DNA of 64,000 nucleotides. Origin: CADEDH01 sp047974625 (GTDB lineage: Bacteria; Actinomycetota; Acidimicrobiia; Acidimicrobiales; SZUA-35). Within the stretch, counting starts at the first letter, position 1. Each line of letters opens with the position of its first letter. The stretch is taken from NCBI GenBank assembly GCA_047974625.1, contig JBKECK010000051.1, positions 1 through 64,000 on the forward strand, in the 5' to 3' direction. Both the position numbers and the translations under genes were made by a program. Below are positions 56,391 through 64,000 of this stretch, one piece after another. The notes beneath the pieces were generated by a model. It saw only the letters and a program-made list of their open reading frames with translations. It was not told the origin of the DNA and ran no database searches.

Positions 56391-57499
56391 TCGGTCGCGG
56401 TCGACGCACCCGGGCCCGCCGCCTGTCCCTCCTGGTGGGTTCGGTCGGACTGGCCGTGCTCGGCGGTACCGCAACCCTGGCCGCCGCCTCGGACCCCGAC
56501 CCGTCGCTGACCGGGGCCCCGGTGCTGGCCAACGACACCATGGCCCTGACCATCGTCGGCGACACCATGCTGGGCGACGCGGCCCAGCACTACCTCGACC
56601 GGTACGGCTACGAATGGCCGGCGGCCAAGCTGCCACCGTGGCCCGCCGGTTCGGTCGTGGTGGCCAACCTGGAGGGGCCGATCACCACCTCCACCACCGT
56701 CCTCGACCCCGACCGGCCGTGGACCTACAACGCCGATCCGGCCGCGGCCCCGGCCCTGCGGGCCATCGGGGTCGACGTGGTCAGCCTGGCCAACAACCAC
56801 TCGATGGACCGGGGCCTGACGGGGCTCACCGACTCCATCGCCCACACCACTGCGGCCGGGATCGTCGACATCGGCGCCGGGGAGAACCTGGCCCGGGCCC
56901 AGCGACCGTTCCTGCTCGACACCCCGTCGGGCCGCCTCGCCCTGTTCGGCTTCGAGGACACCAACTCGGCGTTCACAGCCCGCCACGATCGGCCCGGCAC
57001 CCTCCGCCTCTCCAATGAGGCCATGGCCGACGCCGCGGCCCGGGCCGACGACGCCGGGGCAGTGGTGACCGTGGCCTACGTCCACTGGGGCGAAAACTAC
57101 GCCCCGGTGGACGACCGGCAGCGGGAACGGGCCCGGGCCCTCGTCGAGGCCGGATTCGACCTGGTCGTCGGGGCCGGCTCCCACACGGGCCAGCCGATCG
57201 AGATCGTCGACGGGGTGCCCGTGGCCTACTCGGTCGGCAACTTCCTGTTCGGGACGCCGGGCCGGTACCCGGCAGCAGCGCCGGGACGAAGCCACATCCT
57301 GACCGTGACCTTCGAACCGGGACGGGGGATGACGCTCGACGTCCGCTGCCTTGAGGTCGACAACGAGGACGTGGCGTTCCAGCCCCGGGCCTGTGGCCCG
57401 GCCGACGCCCCCGCCTACTACCGGTCGATCAGCCCCGACCTGGTGTACGAGCCGACCAGTGGGGCGGCCACCATGGACCTCCCAGCACCGTCCTCGTGA
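56384..57499 (+). CDS. CapA-like calcineurin-fold protein
   Basis: 371 residues with an N-terminal membrane anchor (LSLLVGSVGLAVLGGTATLAA). CapA/PgsA metallophosphatase motifs: IVGDTMLGD, VVANLEGPI, VVSLANNHSMDRGLTGL, VAYVHWGENY, VGAGSHTGQPIE and YSVGNFLFG. CapA proteins serve poly-gamma-glutamate or other capsule synthesis. The other pgs genes are missing, so the role with the P-loop and ABC genes may differ. Confidence 0.9.
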   Translation: MVIGRGRRTRARRLSLLVGSVGLAVLGGTATLAAASDPDPSLTGAPVLANDTMALTIVGDTMLGDAAQHYLDRYGYEWPAAKLPPWPAGSVVVANLEGPITTSTTVLDPDRPWTYNADPAAAPALRAIGVDVVSLANNHSMDRGLTGLTDSIAHTTAAGIVDIGAGENLARAQRPFLLDTPSGRLALFGFEDTNSAFTARHDRPGTLRLSNEAMADAAARADDAGAVVTVAYVHWGENYAPVDDRQRERARALVEAGFDLVVGAGSHTGQPIEIVDGVPVAYSVGNFLFGTPGRYPAAAPGRSHILTVTFEPGRGMTLDVRCLEVDNEDVAFQPRACGPADAPAYYRSISPDLVYEPTSGAATMDLPAPSS

Positions 57500-57517
57500 C
57501 CACCGGCGGCCCGGTGG

Positions 57518-58528
57518 TCACGACGGCCCGAACAACACCTCCGCCGCCGCCTCCACCATCTGTGGGTTCGAGTGCTCGGCCCCGTCGACCACCCCGAACC
57601 CCCACGCCAGCTCGACACCCCGGTCGGCGGCTTCACGTCCGGCCCGGGCGTAGACGTAGTCGGCCCGCTCCCGGCGATTGGCCCCCTGGTTCGCGGCCCC
57701 GCCCGTGGTGCGGAGCCCGTCGTCGTCTGGGTCGGTGTCGTCGGCGCCGACCAGGATGGTGAGGGGGCTGGTCAGGGCCCGGTCGAGGTCCACCTCGGGT
57801 CCGTTGTCGGTGCCGTAGGGAAAATCGACGGTCGGATCCGGCGCCGTGTACCAGCCGGCATTGGCCGCCACCGCGGCGATCACCCGGTTGTCGTCCTGGT
57901 AGAGCACGAACCGGTGCACGAACTGGGCTCCGGCCGAATGGCCGTAGAGGTGGTAGCCGTCCACCGTTGACGAAAGCTCACCGGCGACGTAGCCGAACAG
58001 CTCCTCCACCAGGTTGAAGGTCCACTCGGTAGTGGGGTTGGGGTCCCCGTCGCCGTCGACCAGGTTGCCGAGGTTGTAGGCCTCCAACGGGTAGTCGTCC
58101 GACGGCAGTTCCGGCACCAGCAGGACCACCCCGTACCGCCGGGCCTCGGCGCTCCACTCGTCCCGGTAGTCGGCCGCGTTGCGGCCCCGGCCCGGCATGA
58201 CCACCAGGATCGGCCGATCGGTGAGCGGACCGTCGGGAGCGTAGTAGCTGACCTCGATCGGTGTGTCCGGCCGGGGCCCGGTGGCGGGATCGAAGGAGAA
58301 CGTCCCCACCGGTCCGGTCAGTAGATCCTGGGCCACGACGGGGGGTGTGCTGTCCGGTCCCATGGCGGTGTCGCCTCCCGCTCGGCGGGTCACGGCGGCC
58401 ACCAACCCGGCGACGATCACGCCGATGATCACGACGACGATCACGCCGACGATCACGCCGACGATCACGCCGACGACCAACCACGATCGGGGCCGGCCCG
58501 ACCGGCGTCGGACCGCCCGTGACCACAT
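57518..58528 (-). CDS. Membrane-anchored alpha/beta hydrolase (esterase-like)
   Basis: 336 residues. One N-terminal membrane helix is built from VGVI repeats. The outer domain shows PILVVMPGRGRNAADYRDEW, VLLVPELPSDDYPLE, nucleophile elbow YHLYGHSAGAQF, Asp in ILVGADDTDPDD and His near DGAEHSNPQMV. It resembles polyhydroxyalkanoate-depolymerase/feruloyl-esterase type hydrolases. Convergent with capA. Confidence 0.82.
   Translation of the reverse strand: MWSRAVRRRSGRPRSWLVVGVIVGVIVGVIVVVIIGVIVAGLVAAVTRRAGGDTAMGPDSTPPVVAQDLLTGPVGTFSFDPATGPRPDTPIEVSYYAPDGPLTDRPILVVMPGRGRNAADYRDEWSAEARRYGVVLLVPELPSDDYPLEAYNLGNLVDGDGDPNPTTEWTFNLVEELFGYVAGELSSTVDGYHLYGHSAGAQFVHRFVLYQDDNRVIAAVAANAGWYTAPDPTVDFPYGTDNGPEVDLDRALTSPLTILVGADDTDPDDDGLRTTGGAANQGANRRERADYVYARAGREAADRGVELAWGFGVVDGAEHSNPQMVEAAAEVLFGPS
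58415..58474 (-). repeat. 12-bp tandem repeat coding the membrane helix of the esterase
   Basis: Five copies of GATCACGCCGAC or single-base variants in tandem. On the coding strand they give repeated V-G-V-I. The unit is frame-neutral, so helix length may vary by four residues per copy. Confidence 0.85.
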
Positions 58529-58598
58529 GGGACGAGCCTAGTGGGGTGGCGGCGACACCGGCGGAGCCGGGTCCTGACCGAAGGCGTGGCCGGAACGG

Positions 58599-60035
58599 GT
58601 GACGACCTCAAGTGGATCCGGCCGCGGCCGACGGAGGATCGTGCGCTACCCCGCCCCTCCCCTAGAAGGTGAGACCTGGCTCAACGGGGACCCCGTCGAC
58701 CTCCGGGCGCTCCGTGGCCGGGTGGTGATCCTGTTGTTCTGGTCTCACGGCTGCGAGGCCTCGCTGGTGAAGATGCGGGAGGTGATCGAGCTGGTGGAAC
58801 GGCACCAACCGGCGGTGGTCGCCATCGGTGTCCACACCCCCCGGTTCGGCTACGAACACGCGATCGCCCCCCTGCGTTCGGTGATGGCCGAACGGCGGAT
58901 CACCATTCCGGTGTTGCACGACCCCGAGGCCGCCACCTGGAACCGCTACAACCCCGACGGCTGGCCCACCACCGTGGTCATCGGTGGGGACGGCGGAACG
59001 ATCGGGATGCACGACGGCCTGGGCGAGCCCGGGATCCTGGCCGAGGCGGTGGCCCTGGGCCTGGGTGAGATCGACCCCGACCGGCTCGACGTCGGCCCCA
59101 CGGCACCCGGAAGGCTGGTCGACCCCGAGCCACCACCGGACGAGCCCCTGGCCTTCCCCAACGGGGTGGCCCTGGCCGCCGACGGATCCCTCGTCGTGGC
59201 CGACACCGGACACGACCGGATCCTGGTGCTCACCCTCGACGACGCCGGCCGCCGGGCCGTGCCCCAGGTGGAGGTGGCCGGTGTCCGCGAGCCCGTGGCG
59301 GTGGCCGTCGACGGCGACCACCGGGTGTTGGCCGTGACCCGGTCCGGGGAACTGGTGGAACTCCACCTCCTCCACCGGACCCGACGCCCCCTACTGACCG
59401 ACCTGATCGCCCCCACCAGTGTGGTGGTCGACGTGGACGGGTCCATCGCGGTCACCGACGCCGGCCGGGACCGGATCTACCGGCTCCAGGCCGACGCCGA
59501 CGACCGGTTGACGGTGGGAGTGATCGCCGGTTCGGGGGCCAGCGGGCACCGGGACGGCACGGCGGAGGCGTCCACCCTGGCCCAGCCGTGCGGCCTGGCC
59601 CGCACCGAGGCCGGCCTGGTGTTCTGCGACGCCGCGTCCAGCAATGTGCGGCTGCTCACCGATCGCGGCCGGGTGGCCAGCATCACCGGCAACGACGAGT
59701 TCCGCCATGGGATGGCCGACGGCCCCGCCCACGCCGCCGTCCTGCAACGCCCGAGCGATCTGGTGGTCCTGGACGACGGATCGATCATCATCGTCGACAC
59801 CGGCAACAACCGGTTGCGCCGCCTGGCCAACCGTCGGATCAAGACCCTGGGCGCGCCCGGCCTCGACCGGCCCATGGGCGCCTGCGGCCTCCCCAACGGC
59901 CGGGTGGTCGTGGCCGACACCGGCCACCACCGCCTGGTCATGGTCGACGCATCCCTCCAGCAGGCCTGGCCGATCAGGCTCATCGGCGTTCCCCGACCCA
60001 CCCGACCCGCCGCGGCGGCCGCCACCGTCACCTGA
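58599..60035 (+). CDS. Thioredoxin-like domain fused to NHL-repeat propeller
   Basis: 478 residues. Residues about 15-165 are an AhpC/TlpA fold: VVILLFWSHGCEASLVKMREV, where family members usually carry a Cys pair but here only one Cys remains, then VVAIGVHTPRFGYEH and WPTTVVIGGDGGTIG. Residues about 180-470 hold NHL repeats (FPNGVALAADGSLVVADTGHDRI and IIIVDTGNNRLRRL). The order is that of NHLRC2. No signal peptide, so cytoplasmic. A GTG at 58641 is an alternative start. Confidence 0.85.
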   Translation: MTTSSGSGRGRRRIVRYPAPPLEGETWLNGDPVDLRALRGRVVILLFWSHGCEASLVKMREVIELVERHQPAVVAIGVHTPRFGYEHAIAPLRSVMAERRITIPVLHDPEAATWNRYNPDGWPTTVVIGGDGGTIGMHDGLGEPGILAEAVALGLGEIDPDRLDVGPTAPGRLVDPEPPPDEPLAFPNGVALAADGSLVVADTGHDRILVLTLDDAGRRAVPQVEVAGVREPVAVAVDGDHRVLAVTRSGELVELHLLHRTRRPLLTDLIAPTSVVVDVDGSIAVTDAGRDRIYRLQADADDRLTVGVIAGSGASGHRDGTAEASTLAQPCGLARTEAGLVFCDAASSNVRLLTDRGRVASITGNDEFRHGMADGPAHAAVLQRPSDLVVLDDGSIIIVDTGNNRLRRLANRRIKTLGAPGLDRPMGACGLPNGRVVVADTGHHRLVMVDASLQQAWPIRLIGVPRPTRPAAAAATVT

Positions 60036-60040
60036 CCGCG

Positions 60041-60138
60041 CCCCCGTTGGGCGCCATTATTCGGGGCCCCCGTCGGGCGCCATTATTCGGGGCCCCCGTC
60101 GGGCGCCATTATTCGGGGCCCCCGTCGGGCGCCGTTGT
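60041..60138. repeat. 26-bp tandem repeat, three full copies and one partial
   Basis: The unit CCCCCGTCGGGCGCCATTAT+TCGGGG repeats at 60041, 60067 and 60093, with a partial copy from 60119 to 60138. Copies 2 and 3 are identical and copy 1 has one change. Junctions create GGGGCCCC palindromes and each unit contains GGCGCC. It lies between two convergent stops, so each hairpin could act as a terminator. Confidence 0.92.
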
Positions 60139-60146
60139 CAGGCGCC

Positions 60147-61085
60147 TCAGCGGTCGCGGTAGCGGTGGGCGAGGCCGTCGACCACGGTGTCGAACTCGCG
60201 GACCGTGTCGGCGATGACGTCGGCCACCGGCCGCACCGAGCCGATCCGACCGGCCACCGCCCCCAGCTGGGGTAGCGAGGCCTCCAGGTCACCCCGATCG
60301 TAGAGGTCGAGGATCGAACCGAGGAGGGCCATCGGATCGCCGTCGGTGGCCCCCTCGAAACGGGCCGTGGTCGCGGTGCGCAACACCCGGACGGGCCGGC
60401 GGTTGTGCTGGTTGATCAGCATCGTGTCCGTCTCCGCCGCGTCCACCACCGCGTCCTTCATGTTCTGGTGCACCCCGGCCTCGAGGGTGGCGATCATGCG
60501 GGTTCCCATCTGCACGCCCTCGGCCCCGAGGGCGAAGGCGGCCGCCATCGACCGGCCGTCGGCGATCCCACCGGCGGCGATGATCGGCAGGTCCACCCGC
60601 TCGGCCACCAGGGGCAGCAGCACCATCGTGGACACCTCCCGGGGATTCTTGAATCCGGCCCCCTCGGAGCCTTCCACCACCAGACCGTCCACCCCGGCGT
60701 CGCGGGCCTTGAGCGCCGCGGTCAACGACGGCACCACATGGAACACGATCAGGCCCGCCTCCTTGAGGATCGGGGTGTAGGTGGTGGGCGAGCCCGCCGA
60801 GGTGGTGACGAACTCCAGCCCCTCCTCCACCACGGCCTCCACGATGGCGGGATCGGTCACGAAGGCGATCGGCAGGTTGACCCCGAACGGCTTGTCGGTC
60901 AGCTCCCGGGTGCGGCGGATGTCGGCCCGCACCACCTCCACGCCGAGCGAACCCGGCACCAGGCCGATGGCGCCGGCCTCGGCGACGGCCGCCACCAACG
61001 GTGGTTTGGCCACGTACCCCATCGGCGCCTGCACGATCGGCACCTCGACGCCCAGCATCGACGTTACCCGGTTGGTGAATGCCAT
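60147..61085 (-). CDS. Nitronate monooxygenase family protein
   Basis: 312 residues, FMN TIM barrel: PIVQAPMGYVAKPPLVAAV, KPFGVNLPIAFV, VVEGSEGAGFKNPREVST with the active His region replaced by Ala-Gly-Phe, IIAAGGIADGRSMAAAFALGAEGVQMGTR. It belongs to the 2-nitropropane dioxygenase/enoyl reductase-like group. Canonical class I members carry GxEAGGH; the altered motif here means the reaction is uncertain. Confidence 0.9.
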   Translation of the reverse strand: MAFTNRVTSMLGVEVPIVQAPMGYVAKPPLVAAVAEAGAIGLVPGSLGVEVVRADIRRTRELTDKPFGVNLPIAFVTDPAIVEAVVEEGLEFVTTSAGSPTTYTPILKEAGLIVFHVVPSLTAALKARDAGVDGLVVEGSEGAGFKNPREVSTMVLLPLVAERVDLPIIAAGGIADGRSMAAAFALGAEGVQMGTRMIATLEAGVHQNMKDAVVDAAETDTMLINQHNRRPVRVLRTATTARFEGATDGDPMALLGSILDLYDRGDLEASLPQLGAVAGRIGSVRPVADVIADTVREFDTVVDGLAHRYRDR

Positions 61086-61341
61086 CCCGGAAAGCTAGCC
61101 ACTGGTGACAGTGATGTCATCCTGACGATACGCACCGACATTTTTCCGTTTGAGACCCGAATTTGGCCGGTTCAGATATGACAATCGATGCCGGCGTTGC
61201 TAGCTTGCCGATCACCGATGTTGACAGGTTTGTCAGTTCGGGCGAGATCTTGGTACCGGAACGGGGGCGGGCCCGGTCGCAACGCGGCCGTCGTCCCTAC
61301 GACGACGAGTTCGTCCACCACGAGTAGGAGTTGGTGTAGCC

Positions 61342-62721
61342 ATGATGACCGGCAAGGAATACCTCGAGTCCCTGGACGACGGCCGAGCCACGTACTTCGA
61401 GGGTGAGCGGATCGAGAACCTCCCCGACCACCCCATCCTCGGCCCGCCCATCCACCAGGTGGCCGGCGACTACGACTGGCTACTGGACCGCGCCGTCGAC
61501 GGTCACAGCCCGATCACCGGGGTGCCGACCACCCGCGACGAGCTGCGGGCCAAGGTCGACCTGGTCCACGAGGCCGGCATGATGGCCCACGTCACCTACA
61601 CCTCGATCATGACCCTGGCCACCGCGGCGGGCCGGATCGCCGACACCGCGCCCCAGTACGTCGAACGCATCCAGGGGTTCATCGAGGACGCCCAACGGCG
61701 CGACATCCGCATCACCCAGTGCATCACCGACGCCAAGGGCGACCGGTCCCGCCCGCCGAGCCGGCAGCACGATCCGGACGCCTACGTGCGGGTGGTGGAC
61801 CGAACCCCCGAGGGGGTGGTCCTGCGGGGGGCGAAGCTCCACATCACCGCCGCCTCCATGGGCCACGAGCTCATGACCATCCCCACCAAGTCGATGAAGG
61901 CCGACGAGGAGGCCTATTCGGTGGCCGCCATGGTGCCGGTCAACGCCGACGGCGTGAAGATCGTGAACACCACCTACGCCCCCCGCCACGCCGACCTCAG
62001 GGACTTCCCGGTCTCGGGCCAGACCAACACCCCCGAAGGGTTCGTCATCTTCGACGACGTGTTCGTCCCCAACGAACGGATCTTCCTCGACGGTGAGACG
62101 GCCCAGGCCGGCGTTTTTGCCCATTCGCTCGGCCTGTGGGAGCGCCTGGGCGGCCTCACCTCGATGGCCGACGGGGCCGACGTCCTGGTGGGCCTGGCCC
62201 AGCTGATCGCCGAGGCCAACGGGCTGGCCGGTGTGGCCCACATCAAGGAGAAGATCTCCGAGATGATCATCCACGCCACCGTGGTGCGGGCCTGCTATGA
62301 GTCGGCCATCCAGCACTCGTCGGCGGGCGAGTTCGGGGCCATGTTCCCCAACGAGCTGTACACCAACGCCGGCAAGTACACCGGCGCCGCCAACTACAAC
62401 CTGATGGTCCGCCACCTCCATGACATCGCCGGGGGTGCCATCGTCACCGCACCGTCCCGTTCGGACCTGGAGAACAGCGAGATCGGGGCGCTGGTCGACA
62501 AGTACATGTCGACGGGCCCCGACGTGGACGGCACCTACCGGACCCGCCTCTTCCACGCCATCCGCGATCTCACCGCCGACAGCTACGGCGGCTGGCGCCA
62601 GGTGACCAACATCCAGGCCGGCGGCGGCCTGTACGCCCAGCGGATCGTGACCCGCAAGCACTACGACCTGGACGGCGCCAAGCAGGCCGCCCTCACCGCG
62701 GCCGGCCTCGCCGACGGCTGA
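61342..62721 (+). CDS. 4-hydroxyphenylacetate 3-hydroxylase (HpaB) family protein
   Basis: 459 residues. HpaB-type flavin fold: MTGKEYLESLDDGRATYFEG, CITDAKGDRSRPPSRQ, VVLRGAKLHITAASMGHELM, FDDVFVPNERIFLDG and AGGAIVTAPSRSDLEN. The cysteine and histidine ligands of 4-hydroxybutyryl-CoA dehydratase (an iron-sulfur member of the same fold) are not evident, so a reduced-flavin monooxygenase or related reaction is more likely. The ribosome site AGGAG precedes the ATG. Followed by a CoA transferase gene 60 bp on, suggesting an aromatic or hydroxyacid catabolic set. Confidence 0.85.
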   Translation: MMTGKEYLESLDDGRATYFEGERIENLPDHPILGPPIHQVAGDYDWLLDRAVDGHSPITGVPTTRDELRAKVDLVHEAGMMAHVTYTSIMTLATAAGRIADTAPQYVERIQGFIEDAQRRDIRITQCITDAKGDRSRPPSRQHDPDAYVRVVDRTPEGVVLRGAKLHITAASMGHELMTIPTKSMKADEEAYSVAAMVPVNADGVKIVNTTYAPRHADLRDFPVSGQTNTPEGFVIFDDVFVPNERIFLDGETAQAGVFAHSLGLWERLGGLTSMADGADVLVGLAQLIAEANGLAGVAHIKEKISEMIIHATVVRACYESAIQHSSAGEFGAMFPNELYTNAGKYTGAANYNLMVRHLHDIAGGAIVTAPSRSDLENSEIGALVDKYMSTGPDVDGTYRTRLFHAIRDLTADSYGGWRQVTNIQAGGGLYAQRIVTRKHYDLDGAKQAALTAAGLADG

Positions 62722-62780
62722 GGACCCGCGCCGGGCCGGCGGCCGGCCTCCCGACCCCCACCGACCCGGAGGAGTACCCG

Positions 62781-64000
62781 ATGCCGACCGACCACCCGAA
62801 CCCGACCGACCCGACCCCCGGCCCGCGGCGCCACGCTTACCCCGCCGCGGGGGGTCCGGCGGTGACGGGGACGACAGGTTCGAAGCCCGGAGCCGGTGAG
62901 CATCCCGGCCCCCTCGCCGGGATGCGGGTGGTCGAGGCCGGTACCACCGTGGCCACCGCCTACGCCGGCCGCCTCCTGGCCGACCTGGGGGCCGACGTGG
63001 CGCTCGTCGAACCACCCGCCGGTCACCCCCTGCGGTCGGTCCCACCCTTCCTGGACGACGTCCCCGGGCCGGACCGCAGTGCGGTGGCCGCCTACCACCA
63101 CGCCGGGAAGCGGTCGATCAACCTGGCCGGTCCGGCCCCCCGCTGGCTGGCCGGAGCCGACCTGATCCTGACCGACGGTTCGCTCGAACCCCTGGCCGGT
63201 CCGATCGCCATGGCTGCCGCGGCCGGGGCCACCGTGGTCGACGTGTCGGCCTGGGGCCGGTCGGGTCCATTCGCCGGCGACCCGGACGGTGACCTGCTCG
63301 TCCTGGCGGCCAGCGGCTTCCTGTCGGTGGCCTCCACCGTGTCCAACGACCCCGACCCCCTGCCGATCCGGGTCCCGGGCGAGCTCTCCCAGGTCCTGTC
63401 CGGGTGCTGCGCCGCCCTGACCGGCGCGGCCGCCTGGCTGGATGGCCGGCCGACCTCGGTGGAGATCGCCGCCCTGGAGGTAATGGCCGGCTCCCTGGCC
63501 ACCGCCTACAGCACGGCGGCCTACACCGGTGACGTCCCCGCCCACGACGGTGTCCGGGGCGTCTGGCCGTGGGGGATCTTCCGGTGCCGGGACGGTGGCG
63601 AGGTGCTGATCCAGATCACCGACGACGCCCAGTGGCGGAGCTTGGTCGGTCTGCTCGGTGACCCGGAGTGGGGTCATCTCGACCTGTTCGCCACCACCGC
63701 CGGTCGGATCGAGCAGGCCGAGGCGGTGGCTTCGCTGGTCACCCCGGCCATGGCCGAACTGGACAGCGGCTGGTTCCTCGACGCCGCCCGCCGAACCGGG
63801 GTGGCGGCGTCACTGGTCAACGACGCCGAGCAGGTGATGGCGTGGGACCAGCTCGCCGAACGGGACTACCTACGCCCCATCACCACACCGGGGACGGACC
63901 GGCCGATCTTGGCCCCCTCCGCCCCCTACCGGTTCGACGGGGTCCGCCCGTCGGCCGTCCGGTCGTTGGCCCCGCGCGGGACCGACGACGACACCCCTTC
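62781..64000 (+). CDS. CaiB/BaiF family CoA transferase, cut by window end
   Basis: The ATG at 62781 has GGAGGAG six bases upstream and the frame is open to the last base (406 codons). After a Pro-rich lead of about 45 residues come MRVVEAGTTVATAYAGRLL, LGADVALVEPP, the HHAGKRSINL block and SQVLSGCCAALTGAAAWLDG. The expected catalytic Asp in the middle segment is not clear (SFLSVAS...), and the protein resembles N- or C-halves of two-domain members. The C-terminus lies outside the window. Confidence 0.85.
   Translation, partial: MPTDHPNPTDPTPGPRRHAYPAAGGPAVTGTTGSKPGAGEHPGPLAGMRVVEAGTTVATAYAGRLLADLGADVALVEPPAGHPLRSVPPFLDDVPGPDRSAVAAYHHAGKRSINLAGPAPRWLAGADLILTDGSLEPLAGPIAMAAAAGATVVDVSAWGRSGPFAGDPDGDLLVLAASGFLSVASTVSNDPDPLPIRVPGELSQVLSGCCAALTGAAAWLDGRPTSVEIAALEVMAGSLATAYSTAAYTGDVPAHDGVRGVWPWGIFRCRDGGEVLIQITDDAQWRSLVGLLGDPEWGHLDLFATTAGRIEQAEAVASLVTPAMAELDSGWFLDAARRTGVAASLVNDAEQVMAWDQLAERDYLRPITTPGTDRPILAPSAPYRFDGVRPSAVRSLAPRGTDDDTP

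Noticed and set aside
54609..56636. A 675-codon open frame antisense to the ABC gene
   Set aside because: Low-complexity His/Gly/Gln-rich text opposite a clear transporter gene.

Overview
The window is very GC-rich and densely coded. Its content suggests a high-GC actinobacterium, plausibly Acidimicrobiia (Ilumatobacter-like). The evidence is F420/flavin-type LLM oxidoreductases, a mycothiol-type DsbA/nitroreductase, an HRDC-tailed UvrD helicase, Ser/Thr kinases with FHA partners, and several CaiB/acyl-CoA genes. The lineage is an inference. I saw no rRNA, no convincing tRNA and no CRISPR array.

Region 1 (1-12.5 kb) is accessory DNA. An IS1634-type transposase fragment abuts a SARP/BTAD regulator that has lost its N-terminal part. 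A convergent, overlapping minus-strand operon (11482 to 2665) encodes a RiPP pathway: a split LanB-type dehydratase, a protein fusing a half-size elimination domain to a SagB-type oxidoreductase, an ABC exporter, a frameshifted membrane protein, an unrecognised protein, an iron-ADH-like dehydrogenase with eroded metal ligands, and last a Ser/Cys-rich thiopeptide-like precursor ending in Thr. No YcaO cyclodehydratase is visible. A 42-residue secreted peptide diverges from the operon.

Region 2 (12.5-26.9 kb) holds two LLM oxidoreductases, malonyl-CoA decarboxylase, a cold-shock protein, coaE, an FHA-FHA-TM-trypsin-like protease, a transmembrane Ser/Thr kinase and two probable selenoproteins. 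The first is a MerB-like organomercurial lyase in which an in-frame UGA falls at the position of catalytic Cys159. The second is an Rv2466c/DsbA-like protein with a UPWC active site. Both UGAs are followed at a suitable distance by a perfect hairpin of bacterial SECIS type. Ordinary gene calling splits or truncates both genes.

Region 3 (26.9-41 kb) holds CoA transferases, an FHA-HTH regulator, an amidase, an acyl-CoA dehydrogenase, a membrane pseudokinase, the glycolate oxidase operon glcD-glcE-glcF and a metallo-beta-lactamase-fold hydrolase.

Region 4 (41-64 kb) holds a prepilin peptidase, a large UvrD-type helicase, class I fumarase, an MFS permease, a secreted two-CBM glycosidase, an M20 peptidase and an acyl-CoA synthetase. 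It continues with a three-gene operon (P-loop protein, degenerate ABC protein, CapA-like protein), an esterase, a thioredoxin-NHL protein, a 26-bp tandem repeat, a nitronate monooxygenase, an HpaB-family oxygenase and a CoA transferase cut by the window end.
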